The position numbers and the translations under genes are program-made. 5,235 nt of DNA from an uncultured Clostridia bacterium (GTDB lineage Bacteria; Bacillota; Clostridia; Oscillospirales; Oscillospiraceae). Numbering within the stretch: position 1 is the stretch's first letter; every line of letters begins with the position of its first letter. The notes below the pieces were generated by a model that searched no databases, was not told the origin of the DNA, and saw only the letters and a program-made list of their open reading frames with translations. The DNA lies in contig CALEQS010000151.1 of the NCBI GenBank assembly GCA_937907975.1, forward strand, positions 1 through 5,235, written 5' to 3'. Below, piece by piece: positions 1-4,944 of this stretch.

Positions 1-164
1 GGGTGGAGAAGGATGACCGCCGTGTCAATGCCAAGAGCCTGCTGGGTGTACTCTCCATGGGCATCATGGACGGCACCAGCATTTCGCTGATCGCCGACGG
101 TGTTGACGAGGCGGAAGCTCTGGACGCGCTGACGAAGCTGGTTTCCACTGCGCCTGCTGATTGA
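1..164 (+). CDS. ptsH: HPr-family phosphocarrier protein, C-terminal part (5' end outside window)
   Basis: The first complete codon is at position 3 and the reading frame runs 53 residues to a TGA at 162-164. The fragment carries the HPr regulatory region: NAKSLLGVLSMGIMDG matches the family pattern around the serine phosphorylated by HPr kinase (Ser46 in Bacillus subtilis), here fragment residue 12. It is followed by SISLIADGVDEAEALDAL, the last strand and helix of the fold. About 42 residues lie between this serine and the C-terminus, as expected for an 85-90 residue HPr. In the PTS, HPr passes phosphate from enzyme I to sugar-specific EIIA proteins; in Firmicutes the Ser-phosphorylated form is a co-repressor with CcpA. 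The catalytic His15 region lies outside the window, so a Crh-like regulatory paralogue cannot be excluded. In Clostridia HPr, hprK, whiA and uvrC often lie close together, which fits the neighbour. Confidence 0.78.
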   Translation, partial: VEKDDRRVNAKSLLGVLSMGIMDGTSISLIADGVDEAEALDALTKLVSTAPAD

Positions 165-180
165 TCCATCTGTAAGAGCG

Positions 181-212
181 AAAGCGCCGCAGCAGTTCTG
201 CGGCGCTTTTTT
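181..212 (+). terminator. Rho-independent terminator after the HPr gene
   Basis: A 12-bp perfect stem (181-192 pairs with 198-209) encloses a 5-base loop. The GC-rich part is GCGCCGCAG/CTGCGGCGC, and the 3' side runs into six T residues (207-212). It begins 17 bases after the HPr stop and ends only about 21 bases before the uvrC start codon, so it separates HPr from the uvrC operon or attenuates read-through into it. Confidence 0.9.
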
Positions 213-233
213 CTTCCCTGTGGGAGATTTGCC

Positions 234-2063
234 ATGACGAAGGAAGAATTGAAAGATAAGGCTCATTCTCTGCCGCTGCACCCCGGCGTCTATATTATGA
301 TGGACGCCAGCAATACGGTGATCTATGTGGGCAAGGCCAAGGCCCTGCGCAACCGGGTCAGCCAGTATTTTCTGGATCTGGCCAGCCATACGGAAAAGAC
401 CCGGGCCATGGTCAGCCAGATCGACCATTTTGACGTCATTCTGGCCGACAGTGAGTTCGAGGCGCTGGTGCTGGAGTGCTCGCTCATCAAGCGGCACAAG
501 CCAAAATATAATATTTTGCTGAAGGATGACAAAGGCTATCCCTATGTCCGCCTGAACCTGAATGCCTGCTATCCCCGCTTTTCCGTGGTGGGGCGCACGG
601 CGCAGGACGGGGCCCGCTATTTCGGCCCCTATGGCACCCGGGGCAATACAAATGAGATCTTGGATGCCGTGTCGCTGGCTCTGCATCTGCCCACCTGCAA
701 AAAGCAGTTTCCCCGGGACATCGGCAAAGAGCGCCCCTGCCTCAATCACCATCTGGGCAACTGCGACGGCTGGTGCCGTCCGGAGATGACTGAGGAGGCC
801 TACCGGGAGCGCATCGCCCAGGCGGTGCAGCTGCTGGAGGGTGACTTTGCCGCGGTGGAGCAGCAGCTGCGCGAGCAGATGGAGCACGCCTCCGAGGAGC
901 TGCGCTTCGAGACTGCGGCGGAGTACCGCGACCGCATCAAGGCCATCCAGCTGCTGGGTTCCCGGCAGAAGGTGGTGGCCTCTCTGCGGGCGGATGTGGA
1001 CGTGTGCGGTCTGTTTTTGGGCGACGCCAAGAGCTGCTTTACCGTGCTCCACTTTCTGGCCGGTGATCTGGCGGGCCGGGATACGGAGCTTTTCCCCACC
1101 CCCATGGAGGAGGATAAGGGCGAGGTGCTGTCTGCACTGGTCAAGCAGTATTACGGCGGCCGGGGCAACCTGCCCCGGGGCATTCTGCTTCCCTGGGAGG
1201 TGGAGGACCGGGAGGAGCTTCAGCAGATGTTCACCGAGGCCGCAGGCCGGAAGGTGGAGGTGCTCGTGCCCCAGCGGGGCCATAAGGCGGAGCTCATCCG
1301 CATGGCGGAGCAGAACGCCGCCGACGAGGCGGAGCGGGCCACCACCCGGGAGGAGCGCCAGAACAAGCTGATGGTGTTGCTGGGGAACCTGCTGGGCCTG
1401 CCGGAAACGCCCCACCGCACCGAATCCTACGACATCTCCAATACGGGCAGCGCGGATATTGTGGCGGCCCAGACGGTGTTCATGGATGGTAAACCGCTGA
1501 AACGGGATTACCGCTACTACAAATTAAAGAATATGGCCGCACCGGACGACTATGCGTCCATGGATCAGGTGCTCCGCCGCCGCTTCCAGCGCTGGAAGGA
1601 CGGGGACGAGAAGTTCACAACGCTGCCGGACGTCATTCTAATGGACGGCGGTCTGGGCCAGGTTCGTGTGGCTGTGCAGGTGCTGGAGGACTTTGGGCTC
1701 CATGTGCCGGTGTTCGGCATGGTGAAGGACAATCGCCACCGCACCCGGGCGCTGGTGGCCCCGGACGGCCGGGAGATCGGCATTCAGTCCAGCCCGGCCC
1801 TCTTTTCTCTGATCGGCCGGATGCAGGAGGAGACCCACCGCGCCGCCATCACATTCCATCACAAACAGCACCAGAAGAGCAGCAAGGGCTCTGCCCTCGA
1901 CACCATCCCCGGGGTCGGACCGGCGCGGAAATCGGCACTGCTCAAGCATTTTAAGAGCGTAAAGGCCATTCGCGCCGCCACGGCGGCGCAGCTGGGCGAG
2001 GTCATCGGCCCAGCGGCGGGACGCTCTGTCTACGACTATTTCCACAGAGAGGAAGAAGCATAA
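234..2063 (+). CDS. uvrC: UvrABC system protein C (excinuclease ABC subunit C)
   Basis: Full-length UvrC of 609 residues, the usual size. UvrC is recruited to the UvrB-DNA complex in nucleotide excision repair and cuts the damaged strand on both sides of the lesion. The N-terminal GIY-YIG nuclease (about 13-95) shows GVY at 18-20, YVGKAK at 31-36, Arg39/Arg41 and Glu76. Four cysteines at 155, 169, 177 and 181 match the cluster reported to bind an iron-sulfur centre in E. coli UvrC. A UVR motif (about 212-242) should contact UvrB. The RNase H-like 5' nuclease (about 395-545) keeps YDIS (Asp400), DDY (438-440), LMDGG (Asp471) and THRAAITFHH (His535). Tandem helix-hairpin-helix motifs fill 554-604. 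The ATG at 234 has GGGAG at 222-226. It opens the operon; its TAA abuts the rsmD ATG, implying coupled translation. No defect seen. Confidence 0.98.
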   Translation: MTKEELKDKAHSLPLHPGVYIMMDASNTVIYVGKAKALRNRVSQYFLDLASHTEKTRAMVSQIDHFDVILADSEFEALVLECSLIKRHKPKYNILLKDDKGYPYVRLNLNACYPRFSVVGRTAQDGARYFGPYGTRGNTNEILDAVSLALHLPTCKKQFPRDIGKERPCLNHHLGNCDGWCRPEMTEEAYRERIAQAVQLLEGDFAAVEQQLREQMEHASEELRFETAAEYRDRIKAIQLLGSRQKVVASLRADVDVCGLFLGDAKSCFTVLHFLAGDLAGRDTELFPTPMEEDKGEVLSALVKQYYGGRGNLPRGILLPWEVEDREELQQMFTEAAGRKVEVLVPQRGHKAELIRMAEQNAADEAERATTREERQNKLMVLLGNLLGLPETPHRTESYDISNTGSADIVAAQTVFMDGKPLKRDYRYYKLKNMAAPDDYASMDQVLRRRFQRWKDGDEKFTTLPDVILMDGGLGQVRVAVQVLEDFGLHVPVFGMVKDNRHRTRALVAPDGREIGIQSSPALFSLIGRMQEETHRAAITFHHKQHQKSSKGSALDTIPGVGPARKSALLKHFKSVKAIRAATAAQLGEVIGPAAGRSVYDYFHREEEA

Positions 2064-2609
2064 ATGCGCGTCATCACGGGCACGGCCAGAGGCCGTAAAC
2101 TGGGACAGCTTCAGGGGATGGACACCCGTCCCACCACCGATCAGGTGAAGGAGTCCATCTTCAATATCATTCAGTTCGACATCGAGGGCCGCCGGGTGCT
2201 GGATCTGTTTGCCGGCACCGGCCAGCTGGGCATTGAGGCTCTGAGCCGCGGTGCGGCCAGCTGCACCTTTGTGGATCAGCGCAAGGAGGCTGTGGCGCTG
2301 GTGCGCTCCAATCTGAAGCTCTGTCAGCTGAGCGACAAGGCCCGGGTCGTGCAGGGAGAGGGGATCAGTTTTCTCGCCACGGTGCGGGAGCCCTTCCATT
2401 TGATCTTCCTCGACCCGCCTTACAAAGCGGAGTTGTTGGAAAATGCGCTGAAAAAGATCGCTGAGATTGACATGTTGACGGAAAATGGTATAATAATCTG
2501 CGAAAGTCCGGCGGACAAGGTTCTTCCGGAGCTGCCCCAGCCCTATCAGAAGGGCAGGGAGTATCGGTACGGCAAGATCAAGATCACCGTCTACCGAAAG
2601 GAAGTTTGA
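2064..2609 (+). CDS. rsmD: 16S rRNA (guanine(966)-N2)-methyltransferase RsmD
   Basis: A 181-residue class I methyltransferase of the RsmD/YhhF family, which uses S-adenosylmethionine to methylate N2 of G966 in 16S rRNA during assembly of the small subunit. The family N-terminus is present: a MRVITGTARGRKL start, then TRPTTDQVKESIFN (21-34). The SAM-binding loop is DLFAGTGQLGIEALSRGA (47-64), Asp71 is the likely acidic ribose contact, and the catalytic DPPY motif is at 117-120. The ATG follows the uvrC TAA with no gap. A GAGAGGA Shine-Dalgarno lies inside the end of uvrC (2047-2053). The stop is 3 bases before coaD. The rsmD-coaD pair is widely conserved. Codons 142-143 are the only two ATA isoleucine codons of the gene and form part of an embedded promoter (2467-2494). 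Confidence 0.96.
   Translation: MRVITGTARGRKLGQLQGMDTRPTTDQVKESIFNIIQFDIEGRRVLDLFAGTGQLGIEALSRGAASCTFVDQRKEAVALVRSNLKLCQLSDKARVVQGEGISFLATVREPFHLIFLDPPYKAELLENALKKIAEIDMLTENGIIICESPADKVLPELPQPYQKGREYRYGKIKITVYRKEV
2467..2494 (+). promoter_or_regulatory. Sigma-A-type promoter inside rsmD, driving coaD and the next gene
   Basis: A perfect -35 TTGACA (2467-2472) and a perfect -10 TATAAT (2489-2494) are separated by 16 bp, and TGG just before the -10 gives an extended -10 (TGnTATAAT). Predicted transcription start is near 2501, about 110 bases before the coaD start. The -10 falls on the codons GGT ATA ATA ATC. No other Ile codon in rsmD is ATA and I found none in uvrC, which suggests the bases are kept for the promoter rather than the protein. 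Activity itself is inferred. Confidence 0.75.
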
Positions 2610-2612
2610 CCT

Positions 2613-3113
2613 ATGAGTACTGCCATCTACCCCGGCAGTTTTGATCCGGTGACCCTGGGCCATCTGGACATCATCAAGCGCGCCTCCCGCCAGTTTGACA
2701 AGCTGATCGTCTGCGTGATGGTCAATTCAGACAAGCACGGCCTGTTCAAGCCGGAGGAGCGGGTGGAGCTGATCCGCCGGGTGACCCGGCAGCTGCCCAA
2801 TGTGGAAGTGGACATGTCCGCAGAGCTGCTGTCCGACTATGCCAAGCGCAAGCGGGCCACCATGGTGGTCAAGGGCCTGCGCGCGGTGTCCGATTTTGAA
2901 AAGGAGTGCCAGATGGCCCTCATCAATCGGAAGCTGAATCCCAATCTGGATACCATGTTCCTGCCTGCCCGGCAGAACTTTACATATCTCAGTTCCAGCG
3001 TGGTCAAGGAAATGGCCCGCTATCAGGTCCCGCTGAACGGGTTCGTCTCCCGGGAGATCGCTGAGGATGTGCAGGCAAAAATGGATGAATTTATAAAGAA
3101 AAGCCAGTCTTGA
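2613..3113 (+). CDS. coaD: Phosphopantetheine adenylyltransferase CoaD
   Basis: A 166-residue enzyme, typical length, that transfers AMP from ATP to 4'-phosphopantetheine, giving dephospho-CoA and pyrophosphate; this is the penultimate step of coenzyme A synthesis in the cytosol. It is a nucleotidyltransferase with the Rossmann-like signature PGSFDPVTLGHLDII at 7-21, including the TxGH nucleotide-binding motif (Thr14 to His17). Other family motifs are VVKGLRAVSDFE (85-96), Arg90 being the conserved arginine of KGLR, and YLSSSVVKE (125-133), the counterpart of the ISSTxxKE motif that binds triphosphate. Start: ATG preceded by AAAGGAAG at 2597-2604. The gene begins 3 bases after rsmD and is probably co-transcribed with uvrC-rsmD and also read from the promoter inside rsmD. 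All expected motifs are intact. Confidence 0.97.
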   Translation: MSTAIYPGSFDPVTLGHLDIIKRASRQFDKLIVCVMVNSDKHGLFKPEERVELIRRVTRQLPNVEVDMSAELLSDYAKRKRATMVVKGLRAVSDFEKECQMALINRKLNPNLDTMFLPARQNFTYLSSSVVKEMARYQVPLNGFVSREIAEDVQAKMDEFIKKSQS

Positions 3114-3142
3114 GACAGACGGCGACAGAAAGGATGAGTTAA

Positions 3143-3739
3143 ATGGCAAAGAATAATGCCAACGGCGTCGATGAGATGCTGGATATGCTTTACGAGATGA
3201 TCGACGACGCTAAGGCGATTCCATTCAGCAATGACTGCCGTCTGGATCGCAACGGCGCGCTGGATTTGCTGGACAGCATCCGCAACCGATTCCCTGTGGA
3301 GTTGAATGAGTCCATCAAGATCGTGCAGCAGCGCGAGGACTATCTGTCCAGAGCCCAGAAGGAGGCCCAGCGCGTGCTGGAGCAGGCTCAGGCTCAGGCT
3401 CAGCGCATGGTGGAGGAGCAGGAGATCGTCCGTCAGGCTCGCGCCGCCGCTGAGGAGGCCATCCGCACTGCCAAGGCCAAGGCCACCGAGATCCTGACCA
3501 AGGCCACAGACGATGCCAAGGCCGTCTCTGACGAGGCTGAGGAGCGTGCCGCCAGCCTGAAGCAGGCCGCCAACGAGTATTGCGCCGATGCACTGCGCCG
3601 CACTGAGGACGCTGTGGCCGAGGCTTACAGCGAGATCAAGGAGTCCCATGACCACTTCCGCGCTCTGGTCAGCACCGGCTCTGCCACCGCTTCTTCCTCC
3701 CGCCGCGCCGCTCCTTATGACGCAGAGAAGGATCAGTAA
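3143..3739 (+). CDS. Ala-rich coiled-coil protein, DivIVA/SepIVA-like, coaD-linked
   Basis: A 198-residue soluble protein with no signal peptide or membrane segment. Residues 10-60 form a compact head (MLDMLYEMIDDAKAIPFS, then DRNGALDLLDSIRNRFPVEL). Residues about 60-170 are a long charged, Ala/Glu/Gln-rich coiled coil with recurring AxxEA/AKA units, including an AQAQAQ stretch (82-87). The tail (176-198) is Ser/Ala-rich and probably disordered. Automatic annotation often calls such proteins ATPase or V-type ATPase subunit E/H-like because of the coiled coil, but no nucleotide-binding motif is visible. From memory, the head resembles the DivIVA-domain cell-envelope protein SepIVA of mycobacteria (pattern LDEL..IVEEAR.VPM then LDELR..LP.E), encoded near coaD there too. 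I infer a polymerising scaffold linked to envelope growth or division. AAAGGA (3129-3134) supports the start; the gene lies 29 bases after coaD and ends the operon. Confidence 0.85.
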   Translation: MAKNNANGVDEMLDMLYEMIDDAKAIPFSNDCRLDRNGALDLLDSIRNRFPVELNESIKIVQQREDYLSRAQKEAQRVLEQAQAQAQRMVEEQEIVRQARAAAEEAIRTAKAKATEILTKATDDAKAVSDEAEERAASLKQAANEYCADALRRTEDAVAEAYSEIKESHDHFRALVSTGSATASSSRRAAPYDAEKDQ

Positions 3740-3758
3740 GCGCAATTCATTCATGATC

Positions 3759-3790
3759 AAAGCCCCGCCTGTCAGGCGGGGCTTTTGTTT
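3759..3790 (+). terminator. Rho-independent terminator of the uvrC-rsmD-coaD operon
   Basis: A 12-bp perfect stem (3759-3770 with 3774-3785; GC core AGCCCCGCCT/AGGCGGGGCT) has a 3-base GTC loop and is followed by TTTTGTTT (3783-3790). It starts 19 bases after the TAA of the coiled-coil gene and closes the plus-strand operon. Confidence 0.92.
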
Positions 3791-3843
3791 ATAAGCGGGT
3801 GTATTTTGAATGTGCTTACGCTTTCACCGTTTTCCGCCGGTGG

Positions 3844-3851
3844 CATACTAT
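3844..3851 (+). promoter_or_regulatory. Possible -10 element (CATACTAT) of the Cys/Gly peptide gene
   Basis: The 115-bp stretch between the operon terminator and the peptide gene must hold its promoter if it is transcribed alone. The best candidate is CATACTAT, which resembles the -10 boxes of sporulation sigma factors (SigF/SigG CATnnTA matches fully; SigE CATACAnT matches except one base). No convincing -35 partner sits at the right distance: CTTTCA at 3821-3826 is weak for sigma-A, and an AC at 3826-3827 fits only the minimal SigK pattern. Weak call. Confidence 0.2.
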
Positions 3852-3890
3852 GGGATTGAGGCCGGAAACCACGGCGCTCAATCTTCATAT

Positions 3891-3897
3891 AGGAGGT
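3891..3897 (+). promoter_or_regulatory. Perfect Shine-Dalgarno fixing the start of the Cys/Gly peptide
   Basis: AGGAGGT is the full anti-Shine-Dalgarno complement, with 9 bases from the end of AGGAGG to the ATG at 3906. It selects this ATG over the in-frame ATG at 3810, which has no ribosome binding site. It is also the strongest evidence that the low-complexity reading frame is a real gene. Confidence 0.88.
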
Positions 3898-3905
3898 ATC
3901 TCTCT

Positions 3906-4052
3906 ATGGGATGCGGTAACGGTTGCGGATGCGGTTGGGGCGGCAATGGCTGCCTGTGGATCATCATTCTCATCATCATCCTGTTCTGCTGCGGTGGCTG
4001 CGGCAGCTGCGGCGGCTGTGGCTGCGGCAATAACGGTGGCTGCGGCTGCTGA
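3906..4052 (+). CDS. Small Gly/Cys-rich peptide with short hydrophobic core, unknown function
   Basis: A 48-residue peptide that I do not recognise as a named family. It contains 12 Cys and 18 Gly, and uses only nine amino-acid types (M, G, C, N, W, L, I, F, S). It has no Lys, Arg, Asp, Glu or His. Three parts are visible: a Gly/Cys head (1-16; MGCGNGCGCGWGGNGC), a hydrophobic core (17-27; LWIIILIIILF), and a Cys-rich tail (28-48) opening with CCGGCGSCGGCGCG. The core is short for a membrane span unless flanking Trp, Gly and Cys are included. The gene has a perfect AGGAGGT and a hairpin 18 bases after its stop, so it is probably transcribed alone. Its plan of Gly-rich head plus hydrophobic stretch recalls the YjcZ-type small sporulation proteins, but the Cys density differs. 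Alternatives are a metal- or thiol-binding membrane peptide, a spore-coat component, or a modified-peptide precursor; no modifying enzyme is in view. Confidence 0.75.
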   Translation: MGCGNGCGCGWGGNGCLWIIILIIILFCCGGCGSCGGCGCGNNGGCGC

Positions 4053-4065
4053 GACGCAGTTCAGT

Positions 4066-4097
4066 AAAAATGGCCCCCTCCTAAAGGAGGGGGCCAT
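4066..4097 (-). terminator. Terminator of rex, possibly bidirectional
   Basis: The stem pairs 4070-4082 with 4085-4097 (13 complementary bases, core GGCCCCCTCC/GGAGGGGGCC); in practice the loop is about 4 bases, TAAA. Read on the minus strand the stem is followed by a TTTTT run (4070-4066), a proper terminator beginning 14 bases past the rex stop. On the plus strand it is followed by only CATCATTTAT, so it would terminate the peptide gene less efficiently. It sits between two convergent genes and probably serves both. Confidence 0.85.
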
Positions 4098-4111
4098 CAT
4101 TTATAAACATC

Positions 4112-4762
4112 TCACTCTTCGGAATTTTCACTGCTGCGGGGTGTGATGAGGTAGCTGAGTGCCAGCAGGGAGTCGGCAAAGTGGACATTTTCCACTACAA
4201 CGCCTTCGTCCCGGATGCCCAGCTCGATGTTGGTGAAGTTCCAGATGCCCTTCACGCCGCCGGCAATCAGCCGCTGAGCGGTGGTGAGCGCCACGGTCTG
4301 TGGAACGGTGAGCACGCCCACGCTGGTGGGGTGCCCGGCCAGATATTCGTCCAGCTGGTCGATGGAATAAACGGGGACTCCAGCAATGCTCTTTCCCACA
4401 ATAGCAGGGTCGGTGTCAAAGGCGGCAGTGAGCCGGAAGCCATTCTGCGAAAACTGAAAGTTGTGGATCAATGCTCGGCCAAGGTTGCCGGCACCCAGAA
4501 TAATGGCGGTGTGGCCCTGATTCATGCCCAGAATTTCGGCAATTTCATCCCGCAGACTCTCCACATTGTAGCCGTAGCCCTGCTGACCAAACTCACCGAA
4601 ACAGCTGAGATCCTGACGGATCTGGCTGGCCGTCAGATTCATGGCCTTGCCCAGCGCAGAGGAGGAGATCCGCACCACGCCCACCTGATAGAGCGAGTCA
4701 AGCTGACCGTAGTAGCGGGGCAGGCGTCGGATGACTGCGTTGGAGACTTTGCCTTTCTTCAT
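4112..4762 (-). CDS. rex: Redox-sensing transcriptional repressor Rex
   Basis: A 216-residue Rex protein, typical length. Rex dimers bind operators when NAD+ is high and release them when NADH accumulates, which derepresses fermentation and NADH-reoxidation genes. The N-terminal winged helix covers about 1-80: IRRLPRYYGQL (11-21), then SSSALGKAMNLTASQIRQDL (33-52) with the recognition helix, and FGEFGQQGYGYNV (55-67). The C-terminal Rossmann domain begins at about 84 with the NAD(H)-binding loop GAGNLGRAL (90-98); other family motifs are AAFDTDP (113-119), VLTVP (150-154) and GIWNFT (172-177). The start at 4762 is supported by AAAGGAAG (complement of 4771-4778). The gene is monocistronic on the minus strand between its own promoter (4793-4821) and a terminator (4066-4097), and converges on the Cys/Gly peptide gene. 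No target operon is adjacent. Confidence 0.97.
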   Translation of the reverse strand: MKKGKVSNAVIRRLPRYYGQLDSLYQVGVVRISSSALGKAMNLTASQIRQDLSCFGEFGQQGYGYNVESLRDEIAEILGMNQGHTAIILGAGNLGRALIHNFQFSQNGFRLTAAFDTDPAIVGKSIAGVPVYSIDQLDEYLAGHPTSVGVLTVPQTVALTTAQRLIAGGVKGIWNFTNIELGIRDEGVVVENVHFADSLLALSYLITPRSSENSEE

Positions 4763-4792
4763 GGGAATTCCTTCCTTTCTAATGCTAATTCT

Positions 4793-4821
4793 ATTTTAGC
4801 GGCTCATAACAGGATTGTCAA
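4793..4821 (-). promoter_or_regulatory. Sigma-A promoter of rex
   Basis: On the minus strand, TTGACA (complement of 4816-4821) and TAAAAT (complement of 4793-4798) are separated by exactly 17 bp. The predicted transcription start is near 4786, giving a leader of about 24 bases before the rex ATG that contains AAAGGAAG. The AT-rich sequence upstream (about 4822-4890) could act as an UP element. GCTAA-N7-TTAGC (4784-4800) is a small inverted repeat over the -10. Confidence 0.88.
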
Positions 4822-4833
4822 ATTTTTTTACAA
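4815..4833 (-). promoter_or_regulatory. Candidate Rex operator overlapping the rex -35
   Basis: On the plus strand, TTGTCAA (4815-4821) and TTTACAA (4827-4833) form an imperfect inverted repeat across five bases. The outer TTGT/ACAA arms are perfect, with one mismatched pair at the fifth position and one at the centre. Known clostridial Rex boxes follow TTGTnAA-N4-TTnACAA, 18 bp; this site is one base longer through a run of seven T. It covers the whole -35, where bound Rex would block polymerase. Autoregulation of rex is common in the family; the site is inferred. Confidence 0.45.
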
Positions 4834-4891
4834 GTTCTTCGAAAAAAGCTAATATATATTTTCAATTCTAAAAAAGAAACTCTGAATTGTG

Positions 4892-4929
4892 AAAAAAAAG
4901 CGCCGCTGTCAACGACAGCGGCGCTTTTT
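4892..4929 (-). terminator. Strong terminator after the YcgQ-like gene
   Basis: An 11-bp GC-rich stem (4900-4910 with 4914-4924, GCGCCGCTGTC/GACAGCGGCGC) has an AAC loop and is extended by five A-T pairs. On the minus strand it runs into eight T residues (complement of 4892-4899). It begins about 15 bases after the stop of the upstream minus-strand gene and insulates the rex promoter from it. Confidence 0.93.
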
Positions 4930-4944
4930 GATATTGGAAGAATT

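Noticed and set aside
1638..2663. A 341-codon open frame on the minus strand across the uvrC-rsmD-coaD boundaries
   Set aside because: It is antisense to three clearly functional genes, has no recognisable motif or suitable ribosome binding site, and is explained by GC-rich third positions of the sense genes.
3023..3760. A 245-codon minus-strand frame rich in Leu and Gly opposite the coiled-coil gene
   Set aside because: It mirrors the Glu/Ala/Gln-rich codons of the sense gene and reads through the operon terminator; no family resemblance.
3810..3905. A 32-residue N-terminal extension of the Cys/Gly peptide from an in-frame ATG at 3810
   Set aside because: No Shine-Dalgarno precedes 3810, the composition differs entirely from the rest, and a perfect AGGAGGT is correctly placed for the ATG at 3906.
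3906..4052. Type I toxin or small membrane toxin interpretation of the Cys/Gly peptide
   Set aside because: Such toxins usually have a full-length membrane span and charged C-terminus, and a nearby antisense RNA promoter; none of these is visible here.
3799..4146. An overlapping frame with poly-Ala/Val stretches over the peptide gene
   Set aside because: The poly-Ala run is the +1 reading of GGC/TGC repeats of the Cys/Gly peptide; it has no ribosome binding site and runs through the downstream terminator.
4181..4852. A 223-codon plus-strand frame opposite rex
   Set aside because: Antisense to an intact Rex gene, without a supported start or a recognisable domain.
4887..4893. TTGTGAA, a perfect Rex half-site upstream of the rex promoter
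   Set aside because: No matching TTCACAA arm follows; the sequence runs into the A-tract of the terminator at 4892-4929. It could be a chance match.
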